The notes: generated by a model not told the origin, from the sequence alone. DNA of 6,000 nt from a gamma proteobacterium symbiont of Lucinoma myriamae (GCA_025655635.1 JAHXIM010000466.1:1-6000); one strand, 5' to 3'; shown: positions 1 to 5,975, counted from the stretch's first letter. Translations and numbers: made by a program.

Positions 1-39
1 ATTTGATCAGGAACAATTAAATTACAATTAATGTTGTAC

Positions 40-73
40 GATAATCTATCAATTCATGATGATTATCTTTTTT
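40..73 (+). terminator. Putative rho-independent terminator of a gene left of the window
   Basis: GATAATC at 40-46 pairs with GATTATC at 61-67. Inside it, after a one-base bulge at 47, ATCA at 48-51 pairs with TGAT at 57-60 around a five-base loop. Six T follow directly at 68-73. That is the form of an intrinsic terminator on the + strand, although the stem is AT-rich and so weaker than usual. A + strand frame entering from the left edge closes with TAA at 29-31, nine bases before the stem, which fits the tail of an upstream rightward gene, but nine codons are too few to identify it. The opposite strand has no T-run after the stem, so it is unlikely to end the leftward operon. Confidence 0.5.
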
Positions 74-191
74 CAGGGTCGACTAAGTAAAGAAAATTGC
101 TTGATTTTGATCTGCCCTTAAATAAGGTTAACCAGATACCATAGTACTAGCATTGTTGCTTATAGATGGTTGGCCGCTACGGCCGATAGTA
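74..191. other. Noncoding gap after the FAD oxidase, no gene seen
   Basis: This stretch lies between the putative rightward terminator and the stop codon of the leftward FAD oxidase. The few ATG-led frames on either strand are very short. It contains the palindromes GGTTAACC (126-133) and TAGTACTA (142-149), and a hairpin GGCCG-CTA-CGGCC (172-184). No stem here is followed by a T-run on the minus strand, so no classical terminator for the leftward genes could be identified. Confidence 0.5.
172..184. repeat. Short GC-rich inverted repeat just past the FAD oxidase stop
   Basis: GGCCG (172-176) and CGGCC (180-184) form a perfect 5-bp stem with a three-base loop, only seven bases beyond the FAD oxidase stop codon. 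A second possible hairpin covers the last codons of that gene (about 196-215, CCGG...CCGG arms). In leftward mRNA the two would sit back to back at the 3' end and could stabilise it or pause polymerase. Neither is followed by a U-tract, so a terminator call is not supported. Confidence 0.3.
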
Positions 192-1568
192 TTAATCCGG
201 GAAACTTTTTCCGGGATTTAAAATATTATCGGGATCAAATTGTTCTTTAATTGCCTTCATATAAGCTAAGCTTACATTATCTAATTCTTTAGCAATGTAA
301 TTTTTTTTGACCAGACCGATACCATGTTCGCCTGAAAGAGTGCCGTCAAGCTCAAGAACAAGACGAAACACTTCTTCAAGACAATCATGAGCTTTAATTT
401 GTAACTGAGCATCATCGGGATCAGTGAGCAAATTAACATGGATATTGCCATTTCCTGCATGACCAAAATTCACGATAGGAATACCATACTTTTTAGAAAG
501 CAGGTCAAGACCCTCAATTAATTCAGGTATTCTGGATACGGGTACAACAACATCTTCATTAATCTTTTTAGGTGCTATTTTTCTCAGAGCAGGGGAAAGT
601 GCTTTACGAGTTTCCCATAGGGCTTTGATTTCTTCTTTTGATTGAGCATTATTGACTGCCAGACAGCCCTTGTTTTTTGCCGCTGAAATAATTGATTGTA
701 AGCCTTCATCAAGTGCACTTTTATTGCCGTCTAACTCAACCATGAGCATGGCTCCGGCATTAACAGGTAAATGGGCAGAAGAATAATCCCGGATCATATC
801 AATGGCATGTTTATCAATAAACTCCAGAGCGCAGGGGATGATGGGCTGCGCCATAATGTCAGAGACGGCCTGAGCAGCACTATGGATTGAATCATAGGTA
901 ATTTGCAGGGTGCGTTTATCATCAGAAACAGGAATTAATTTTAATGTTGCCGCAGTGATGATACCCAGAGTGCCTTCTGAACCAATAAGTAAACGAGTTA
1001 AATCATAGCCCACCACACCCTTGGTGGTTTTAACTCCGGTATGCAGTGTATCACCTTTGCCTGTTACCAGTGTCAGCTCCAGAACATTATCTCTGGTTGT
1101 ACCGTATTTGACGGCTCTTGGGCCGGCTGAATTATAGGCCAGATTACCACCAACAGTGCAGACAGCACTACTGGTTGGATCCGGAGCCCAGAAAAAATGA
1201 TGGGCTCCGGCGGCTTCCTGGATGGCCTGATTGGTTACACCAGGCTCAGTTGAAATCAATCGATTGGCAGGATCAATTTTTATTATCCGATTCATGCGCT
1301 CAAAAGAAAGAACGATACCACCACTATTGGGAACTGTAGCACCTGTCGTTCCAGTGCCGGCACCTCGACTAATGATTGGGACCTTATATTGGCGGCATAA
1401 TGTGACTAGTTTAACAATTTGCTGGTGACTGCTGGCAAAAAGAACAGCTTCAGGCAAAGCATGGAGACGACTATTATCATAGCCGTAGCTCCAGCAAAGT
1501 GATGGTTCAAATAAACGGTCTTCCGGACTGAATAGTTGCTCAAGTTGAGCTCGAAATTGAGTATTCAG
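192..1568 (-). CDS. FAD-linked oxidase, GlcD / D-2-hydroxyacid dehydrogenase family
   Basis: This is a cytoplasmic or membrane-associated flavoprotein of the family that oxidises D-2-hydroxyacids such as glycolate, D-lactate or D-2-hydroxyglutarate; the exact substrate cannot be told. Numbering is from a CTG at 1568 (458 aa, normal for the family). The N-terminal FAD-binding (PCMH-type) domain has the RGAGTGTTGA loop at about 68-77, then the PDPTSS and CTVGGNLAYNSAGPRAVKYG segments and IGSEGTLGIIT. The C-terminal FAD-oxidase domain has GHAGNGNIH at about 369-377 and SGEHGIG at about 412-418, which carry the conserved metal/substrate histidines, and it ends in ILNPGK. The start is unusual. The first canonical codon is TTG at 1457, but the frame is open back to dolP and encodes family-like sequence there (WSYGYDNSRLHALPEAV), so the start must be CTG 1568 or ATT 1574. 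It follows dolP by five bases (or overlaps it by one with ATT), implying translational coupling. Family assignment is firm; start and substrate are not. Confidence 0.9.
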   Translation of the reverse strand: MNTQFRAQLEQLFSPEDRLFEPSLCWSYGYDNSRLHALPEAVLFASSHQQIVKLVTLCRQYKVPIISRGAGTGTTGATVPNSGGIVLSFERMNRIIKIDPANRLISTEPGVTNQAIQEAAGAHHFFWAPDPTSSAVCTVGGNLAYNSAGPRAVKYGTTRDNVLELTLVTGKGDTLHTGVKTTKGVVGYDLTRLLIGSEGTLGIITAATLKLIPVSDDKRTLQITYDSIHSAAQAVSDIMAQPIIPCALEFIDKHAIDMIRDYSSAHLPVNAGAMLMVELDGNKSALDEGLQSIISAAKNKGCLAVNNAQSKEEIKALWETRKALSPALRKIAPKKINEDVVVPVSRIPELIEGLDLLSKKYGIPIVNFGHAGNGNIHVNLLTDPDDAQLQIKAHDCLEEVFRLVLELDGTLSGEHGIGLVKKNYIAKELDNVSLAYMKAIKEQFDPDNILNPGKSFPD

Positions 1569-1573
1569 GACAA

Positions 1574-2170
1574 TTATATCCGTTGGTCTTGAGGGTTAGG
1601 GTATTCAAATAATTTTATCACCCGTTTAACACCATTCGTTTTGCGTACAATTTCTGTGATCTGCTCACCTTGTTTTTGTGTTACTAAACCCATTAAAAAG
1701 ACACTGCCGTTTTCGGTCACGACTTTTACCTGAGCACCATCAAGTTCACTCATATGAGTAAAAACTGAGGTTTTAATTTTACTGGTGAGATAAGTGTCAT
1801 TAGTACGTGTACTCATTGAAGATGGTTCACCTATCATGACTTCATTAAAATGTTTGCGCACATTTTTAATTTGATTGGCGATGTTACTCAGTTTATTTTT
1901 GTGCTGCTCTGTAGGGACTTCACCAGTGATTAGTATCTGCCTGTTATAGCTGGTGACATTAATATGTGTCTGGTCACTGAGCTGTTCATCCTGATAGTAA
2001 AGGTGCGCAAATTTAGTTTTGATATTTTGATCTTCAACATAATCACCTGTTGTCCGGTTATCAAGGGCAACTGAAGTGCCAGCTACAGCACCGCCAACGA
2101 CAGCAGTTGTACAGCCGTTGAGAAAATAAATACTGCTAATGATCATAAAAGTATATGTTAATGATTTCAT
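1574..2170 (-). CDS. dolP: DolP (YraP): dual BON-domain outer-membrane lipoprotein
   Basis: DolP is an outer-membrane lipoprotein that binds anionic phospholipid, supports outer-membrane integrity and is linked to BAM function and septal wall remodelling. The 198-aa product (E. coli about 191) begins with a lipoprotein signal peptide: lysine 2, a hydrophobic stretch, then lipobox L17-N18-G19-C20. Thr at +2 gives no inner-membrane retention signal, so Lol transport to the outer membrane is expected. A Gly/Ala/Val linker leads to BON1 (about 46-113, RQILITGEV strand) and BON2 (about 124-190, VKVVTENGSVFLMGLV and GVKRV), the latter very close to E. coli. I chose ATG 2170 over an in-frame TTG at 2176 because AGGA lies seven bases upstream of the ATG. 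It sits 65 bases after the isomerase gene, the largest gap in the cluster, leaving room for its own promoter. The tail PNPQDQRI extends past the second BON domain. Confidence 0.93.
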   Translation of the reverse strand: MKSLTYTFMIISSIYFLNGCTTAVVGGAVAGTSVALDNRTTGDYVEDQNIKTKFAHLYYQDEQLSDQTHINVTSYNRQILITGEVPTEQHKNKLSNIANQIKNVRKHFNEVMIGEPSSMSTRTNDTYLTSKIKTSVFTHMSELDGAQVKVVTENGSVFLMGLVTQKQGEQITEIVRKTNGVKRVIKLFEYPNPQDQRI

Positions 2171-2177
2171 GGGCAAT

Positions 2178-2181
2178 TCCT
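2178..2181 (-). promoter_or_regulatory. Ribosome binding site that fixes the dolP start
   Basis: AGGA on the minus strand is followed by seven bases and then ATG 2170. The upstream TTG at 2176 would overlap the normal spacing region and has no such site, so this decides for the shorter protein beginning MKSLTY. Confidence 0.6.
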
Positions 2182-2189
2182 ATCGTAAT

Positions 2190-2219
2190 TTATGAGTATT
2201 ATGTTGCTGATTGAGTTAC
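2190..2219 (-). promoter_or_regulatory. Weak candidate sigma-E-type promoter before dolP
   Basis: On the minus strand GTAACTC (2213-2219) partly matches the sigma-E -35 GGAACTT (5 of 7). TCATAA (2190-2195), 17 bases on, loosely fits the -10 TC-rich element. E. coli yraP/dolP is a known sigma-E regulon member, which is why I looked. A sigma-70-like CATAAT lies in the same gap without a good -35. The match is poor enough that it could be chance. Confidence 0.2.
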
Positions 2220-2235
2220 TTTTGCTGAATAAATG

Positions 2236-2820
2236 CTAAGCGCCAAAAAGCTGATGGTCAATCAAGTCACACAGTGCATGAATAATGGTAATATGTGCTT
2301 CCTGAATACGTGCTGTCTGCATGGCAGGAACACGTAATTCAATATCATTGTCGCTTAAGTGTCTGGCAACCTGACCACCATCTTTACCGGTCAGGGCAAT
2401 AACGGACATTTCACGTTCATGAGCAGCCTCAATGGCCTGAACAATGCTGTTTGATTGTCCACTGGTGCTTATTGCGAGCAAAATATCAGGCTCTCTGCCT
2501 AATGCGTGAATTTGACGAGAAAAAATTTCGTCATACTGGTAGTCGTTGGCAATGGAGGTGATTGCTGAACTATCGGTTGTTAAGGCAATAGCGGGTAATG
2601 CAGGTCGCTCAGCTTCAAAGCGGTTAATAAGCTCAGAGGTGAAATGTTGCGAATCTGCAGCAGAGCCACCATTACCACAGGCCATAATTTTACCTTCATT
2701 AAGTAGTGATTGAACCATCAGATTTCCGGCAAGGGATATTTGCTGTGCAATGCTTTCGAAGGTTTTTTGTTTCACTGCAATGCTGTCAGCAAAAATTGTT
2801 TCTATCCGAGATATACTCAT
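2236..2820 (-). CDS. gmhA: SIS-domain sedoheptulose-7-phosphate isomerase (GmhA type, DiaA locus)
   Basis: GmhA turns sedoheptulose 7-phosphate into D-glycero-D-manno-heptose 7-phosphate, the first step to the heptose of LPS core. The E. coli protein at this locus, DiaA, instead binds DnaA to time replication. The 194-aa product is a single SIS domain: CGNGGSAAD at 48-56 (sugar-phosphate loop), AISTSGQS at 116-123 (second phosphate-binding loop), and the family C-terminus RIQEAH...CDLIDHQLFG. The metal ligands known for GmhA (His, Glu four on, then Gln and His eight apart) are all present as H59, E63, Q173 and H181, whereas as I recall DiaA lacks the Glu and the last His. I therefore favour an active isomerase, without excluding a DnaA-binding role. 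ATG 2820 lies inside the end of the shortened yraN (35-base overlap). The nearest AGGA is 12 bases upstream, wider than usual, and lies in a small hairpin. Confidence 0.88.
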   Translation of the reverse strand: MSISRIETIFADSIAVKQKTFESIAQQISLAGNLMVQSLLNEGKIMACGNGGSAADSQHFTSELINRFEAERPALPAIALTTDSSAITSIANDYQYDEIFSRQIHALGREPDILLAISTSGQSNSIVQAIEAAHEREMSVIALTGKDGGQVARHLSDNDIELRVPAMQTARIQEAHITIIHALCDLIDHQLFGA

Positions 2821-3070
2821 CGGGATATTTTATCCTTTTCTGCTTAGCATAATTAATCGTTTCTAATGGATGACCAAATTGGGTTTTCTTACGATATCTG
2901 ACCTCAATAAAGACAATAAATTCATTATCACGCATAATAAGGTCAATTTCACCATGCTTACAGGAAAAATTTTCCTGTAAGCGAGTTAACCCCTGTTCTT
3001 GTAAATAATTTAAAGCCAGGTTTTCAGCGTATTGGCCTTTTTGATTATGATCCTTAATAAAGCGAAGCAT
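2786..3070 (-). CDS. yraN: YraN / UPF0102 endonuclease-like protein, C-terminally truncated
   Basis: YraN proteins have a restriction-endonuclease-like (Holliday-junction-resolvase-related) fold and no settled function. The 94-aa product starts normally: a KGQYAENLALNYLQEQGL helix (11-28), then the nuclease-like core with GEIDLIMRD (40-48) and FIEVRYR (54-60), giving the D...E-x-R/K arrangement of the fold, and NYAKQKRI (73-80). After that the family consensus breaks off. The last 14 residues (KYPDEYISDRNNFC) are read mainly from the 5' end of the isomerase gene in another frame. E. coli YraN is about 131 aa, so some 40 residues (the last helix and strand, usually with a CRFDVVA-like segment and a WI.NAF ending) are missing. 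The start ATG lies 17 bases inside the end of lpoA, so translation is probably coupled. It could be a dead gene or a working minimal form. Confidence 0.75.
   Translation of the reverse strand: MLRFIKDHNQKGQYAENLALNYLQEQGLTRLQENFSCKHGEIDLIMRDNEFIVFIEVRYRKKTQFGHPLETINYAKQKRIKYPDEYISDRNNFC
2823..2835. repeat. Inverted repeat at the yraN/gmhA junction covering the gmhA SD
   Basis: On the minus strand GGATA-AAA-TATCC forms a perfect 5-bp stem with a three-base loop, ending two bases before the gmhA ATG. The only Shine-Dalgarno-like AGGA for gmhA is in the 5' arm, so folding would hide it. Ribosomes coming through yraN would open it, making gmhA translation depend on reading of the shortened yraN. 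The repeat is seen; the regulatory role is inference. Confidence 0.35.
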
Positions 3071-5018
3071 TATCCTGATTAATTTCCTTATTGATTAATT
3101 TTATATTACCTTGTTCAAAAGTAGCCCATGGTAAGGCACGAATAATATGACCATGATTGTTAATAGTGATTGTTCCTGTATCACCATTAAATGATTCAGA
3201 CGGGTTTTTGTAAAGATAATTGATAAAAGGCGCTAGTTGATAACTATCAACACCCATTGCAAATAAACGCTGGTATAACGTACTTTGATAAGCATTCTGT
3301 TGGCTGGTGGTATTATCTGTGATGCCTAATAGAAAAGGCATATCAGTAAAATTAACACCATCCATGTCTATATTCTGTCTGGCATTGTGATAGTTTGCGA
3401 CAATATGAGAAGTAGAATAAATAGGTATCGTTTCACCATGGTGGTAGATGATTTGTAGTGGAATTTGTTTTGCCTGTCGAGGTAATGCGGCCATAAACAG
3501 CATATCAATATCCTGACGTCTTCTTGGCGTGAACTTCAGCTTTCGGCCAATGGTACGACTGACTTCCTTGCTGCGTGATTCACTTTGATCAATATTGAAC
3601 ATAGACTTAATTGAATCAGAAAAATCATGAGACTGTGATTGATAAGCAATGTGATCAGCAATAGCACCACCTAATTTTTGCCAGTGCGAGCTGAATGCTT
3701 TATTCATACGTTTTCCCCATGCACTATCAGGTGCCATCACTGCAGCATAATAATGTCCGTCTTTACGAGCTTTTTCGGCCACCATACGTGCTGCTGATTC
3801 AGGGGATAGTCCAAACTGAAATAATTTTTCAGGTGTTGGATTTTGCTTATTTTCCAGACTGTTTAAAGCCAGAACTGGAATATCTACAATGTTTAATTCA
3901 GAAAGTGCCTCAAGATTACTTTTTGCCAATGGGCCAATGACAAAATCAGCACCATCATCAAGTGCTTCCTGATAAGATATTGAGATAGTTTGGTCATCAC
4001 TGGTATCATAAAAACGCAGCTGCAGGTGGGTAGATAAGGGAGAGTTATAATGTGAGGCAATAATACCATCCAATACGGCCTTAGCGGGTTTTGCCAGTTT
4101 TCCCTGCAGTGGTAATAACACGGCAACCTGTTTCAGATTTAGGACTGAAGCCTGACGTGTTTGGATAATGTTATTAATAAAGGCTCGATCGGCCTGATGA
4201 GCGGGATGGCTCTGCAACCAAAAATTAACATCATGATTTAAGGTTTGCGGATCACGTGAATCACGTAGAATTCGTGCTAATTCTAACCATCCTGAATAGA
4301 TGCGATCACCATCATTTGAGCTTGATGTGATGCTGATGTTCTCAATGTTCAATCCGGCCAGATAATTCCAGATTAATTTTTGGTTATTTTGTTTTTCAGC
4401 TTCAAGGCTAAGATAACCATGACGAATAATTAATTCTTTCACGGCTTTTTCTTGCTGATCTAATTGAAACTGAGCCATGGCACGTAGCTGGTGGTATATT
4501 GACCACAATTCAGCTAAGCCTGAATTAAAATCCTGATTCAGCTGAATTAGTGTTTTTTCTGGTTGATAATTTGTTAAGCTAATCAGCGCTGACATGAGTA
4601 TGTATTGATTTCTTTGTTCGGATGAAAGTGTTGTGGTATTAATCTGAGCGGTTATTTTTCTGGTCAGCTGCAGGGTGTAGTCATATTCTTCCTGACTGAT
4701 TTTGGACAGGCTCTGGTCTCTTACTATCGTGGCTTGATGAGAGTCAATGAGAATTTGAGTGCATACTAATAATGCATTGCTCAGAAGTTGATTTTGTTCT
4801 GAACTGTCTTTGATTTGAAGTTGGGCTGATTCGAATAGCTTTTCTGCAGTGTTAATTCTTTCATCAGTATTCATGGCACTGATGACGGCAGCATTAAAGA
4901 TGTGCGGCTCAGAACCTGAACTGGTTTTAGTACCATCTTTAACTGTTGATGAACCGCCGCAGCCAGTCACGAAAAGAATAATAATGAAAAGTGAAGTATA
5001 TTGGTATAATTTAGACAT
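3054..5018 (-). CDS. lpoA: LpoA: outer-membrane lipoprotein activator of PBP1A
   Basis: LpoA reaches from the outer membrane through the periplasm to stimulate the transpeptidase of PBP1A during peptidoglycan synthesis. The 654-aa product (E. coli about 678) has a signal peptide with lipobox V17-T18-G19-C20 and Gly at +2, so outer-membrane sorting is expected. A Ser/Thr/Gly-rich linker precedes an all-helical TPR-like N-domain (about 40-290). The C-domain (about 297-640) has the periplasmic-binding-protein-like fold: VAVLLPLQGKLAKPAKAVLDG at 298-318, GADFVIGPLAKSNL at 356-369, then PVLALNSL, APDSAWGKRM and DIDMLFMAALPRQAKQI. All expected blocks are present in one frame. The start ATG 5018 is set by the signal peptide; no clear SD precedes it (an A-rich AATAAAAAACA). 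It leads the leftward operon, overlaps yraN by 17 bases, and its start is 23 bp from the rsmI start. Confidence 0.95.
   Translation of the reverse strand: MSKLYQYTSLFIIILFVTGCGGSSTVKDGTKTSSGSEPHIFNAAVISAMNTDERINTAEKLFESAQLQIKDSSEQNQLLSNALLVCTQILIDSHQATIVRDQSLSKISQEEYDYTLQLTRKITAQINTTTLSSEQRNQYILMSALISLTNYQPEKTLIQLNQDFNSGLAELWSIYHQLRAMAQFQLDQQEKAVKELIIRHGYLSLEAEKQNNQKLIWNYLAGLNIENISITSSSNDGDRIYSGWLELARILRDSRDPQTLNHDVNFWLQSHPAHQADRAFINNIIQTRQASVLNLKQVAVLLPLQGKLAKPAKAVLDGIIASHYNSPLSTHLQLRFYDTSDDQTISISYQEALDDGADFVIGPLAKSNLEALSELNIVDIPVLALNSLENKQNPTPEKLFQFGLSPESAARMVAEKARKDGHYYAAVMAPDSAWGKRMNKAFSSHWQKLGGAIADHIAYQSQSHDFSDSIKSMFNIDQSESRSKEVSRTIGRKLKFTPRRRQDIDMLFMAALPRQAKQIPLQIIYHHGETIPIYSTSHIVANYHNARQNIDMDGVNFTDMPFLLGITDNTTSQQNAYQSTLYQRLFAMGVDSYQLAPFINYLYKNPSESFNGDTGTITINNHGHIIRALPWATFEQGNIKLINKEINQDNASLY
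5002..5010 (+). promoter_or_regulatory. Extended -10 promoter element for rsmI inside lpoA
   Basis: TGGTATAAT is a perfect TATAAT (5005-5010) with the TG of an extended -10. No good -35 stands 16-18 bases upstream, which extended -10 promoters can tolerate. Transcription would start near 5017, giving an rsmI leader of roughly 25 bases. The element is within the first codons of lpoA on the other strand. Confidence 0.5.
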
Positions 5019-5041
5019 TGTTTTTTATTGGGGTTAATTTA

Positions 5042-5932
5042 ATGATTACAACTCGCCATGATGGTGTTAATACTTTTGTTAATAATAGTAGTATCGGTCA
5101 ATTATATATTGTCGCTACACCGATTGGAAACTTGCAGGATATATCACCAAGAGCTGTCGAGATCTTAAAAAAAGTGGACAGAATCGCTGCAGAAGATACT
5201 CGTCATAGCGACCATCTATTGAGACAGCTAGATATTAACACGCATTGCATTGCATTGCATGAACATAATGAAAGACAATTTTCAGAAAAAATAATTCAAC
5301 AAATTAAAGAAGGCAGTGATATCGCCCTTATTTCTGATGCAGGTACGCCACTGGTGAGTGATCCGGGATACTTTTTAGTGAAACTGGCACATCAGGAAAA
5401 AATCAGAGTGACACCGATACCTGGTCCCAGTGCCTTAATCGCTGCATTATCAGCTGCAGGCCTCGCTACAGACAGGTTTTGCTTTGAGGGATTTGTGCCC
5501 TCTAAGGGAGGCCCGCGTAAAGCCTTTTATGCAAAAAGAAAAAAAGAGCCGCGCACCATGGTCTTTTATGAAACACCCCATAGAATTGTTGAGTCATTAA
5601 ATGATCTGTGTGCTGAACTAGGTGCACAACGCACCGTTGTTTTAGCACGAGAACTCACTAAAACGTTTGAAACCATTAAAAATGATAGTGCAGAAGCATT
5701 ACGTGATTGGGTAAAAGAAGATAGTAATCAACAAAAAGGTGAAATCGTTCTTGTGGTACAAGGGTTTAAAGCGCCAGAAGGTGAAACGCTTGCGCAGCAA
5801 ACAGAACATACCTTGAGGGTTTTACTTAAAGAATTATCCTTAAAACAGGCAGTAAAGCTGACAGTTGATATTAGCGGTGAAAAAAAGAAAAAAATCTATA
5901 ATTTTGCTTTGGCTTTGAAAGATTCAGAATAA
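5042..5932 (+). CDS. rsmI: RsmI: 16S rRNA (cytidine1402-2'-O)-methyltransferase
   Basis: RsmI uses S-adenosylmethionine to 2'-O-methylate C1402 in the decoding centre of 16S rRNA; with RsmH it gives m4Cm1402 and tunes start-codon choice. The 296-aa product (E. coli 286) has the tetrapyrrole-methylase fold: GQLYIVATPIGNLQDIS (19-35), AAEDTRHSDHLL (49-60), ISDAGTPLVSDPGY (97-110), IPGPSALIAALSAAGL (126-141), FCFEGFVP (146-153), MVFYETPHRI (173-182) and LARELTKTFET (201-211), then a Lys-rich C-terminal helix. I chose ATG 5042 over an in-frame TTG at 5018 because the extra residues (FFIGVNL) are not family sequence and the promoter would leave that TTG almost no leader; GGGG eight bases upstream is a weak SD. 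It has a 5-bp tandem repeat (5242-5260) and an A_AAA_AAG heptamer near the end, but the frame is intact. Confidence 0.95.
   Translation: MITTRHDGVNTFVNNSSIGQLYIVATPIGNLQDISPRAVEILKKVDRIAAEDTRHSDHLLRQLDINTHCIALHEHNERQFSEKIIQQIKEGSDIALISDAGTPLVSDPGYFLVKLAHQEKIRVTPIPGPSALIAALSAAGLATDRFCFEGFVPSKGGPRKAFYAKRKKEPRTMVFYETPHRIVESLNDLCAELGAQRTVVLARELTKTFETIKNDSAEALRDWVKEDSNQQKGEIVLVVQGFKAPEGETLAQQTEHTLRVLLKELSLKQAVKLTVDISGEKKKKIYNFALALKDSE
5101..5130 (-). promoter_or_regulatory. Candidate sigma-70 promoter for the lpoA operon, inside rsmI
   Basis: On the minus strand TATAAT (5101-5106) is a perfect -10, with TTTCCA (5125-5130) as a 4-of-6 -35 at an 18-base spacer. Transcription would begin near 5094, giving lpoA a leader of about 75 bases that runs antisense to the rsmI start region. 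These bases also encode the early QLYIVATPIGN segment of RsmI, which constrains them, so a chance match is possible. Confidence 0.45.
5242..5260 (+). repeat. GCATT tandem repeat (3.8 copies) within rsmI
   Basis: Three full copies of GCATT plus GCAT encode the HCIALH segment around RsmI residues 68-73. Five is not a multiple of three, so gain or loss of a unit would shift the frame early in the gene. The copy number is low and the last His belongs to the conserved LH-(D/E)-HN block, so coincidence is the simplest reading. Confidence 0.5.
5881..5887 (+). other. In-phase A_AAA_AAG slippery heptamer near the rsmI 3' end
   Basis: The codons GAA AAA AAG give the X_XXY_YYZ heptamer known from dnaX -1 frameshifting, in the correct phase, followed by another seven A (5888-5894). 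A -1 shift would add E-K-N-L and stop at 5899-5901, trimming the C-terminus by about nine residues. No strong stem-loop is obvious just downstream. It may only reflect a Lys-rich C-terminus in an AT-rich genome. Confidence 0.4.
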
Positions 5933-5975
5933 CTGGAGGGGCGTTCAAAAAATATTTTGCTTTCAACCCGTGTTA

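Noticed and set aside
31..90. 19-codon + strand ORF starting in a TAATG overlap
   Set aside because: It is very short, has no SD of its own, and its body is the hairpin and T-run that read better as a terminator.
196..215. CCGG-armed hairpin over the FAD oxidase stop as an intrinsic terminator
   Set aside because: The stem lies mostly in the last codons, contains a wobble pair and has no T-run after it on the minus strand.
281..466. 61-aa minus-strand frame inside the FAD oxidase
   Set aside because: It is an alternative frame of the conserved GHAGNGNIH to SGEHGIG region.
1118..1428. Two overlapping + strand open frames opposite the FAD oxidase
   Set aside because: They are antisense to conserved FAD-domain codons and their translations show no family features or signal peptide.
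3695..4126. Open frames on both strands (81 and 77 aa) within lpoA
   Set aside because: They lie wholly inside the conserved LpoA C-domain in other frames, and the products show no recognisable features.
4849..5037. 62-aa + strand frame across the lpoA start
   Set aside because: It is antisense to the LpoA signal peptide and linker and has no homology-like content.
5018..5041. TTG start for rsmI giving eight extra residues
   Set aside because: The extra residues are not RsmI-like, and the predicted transcription start lies next to the TTG; ATG 5042 fits the family length.
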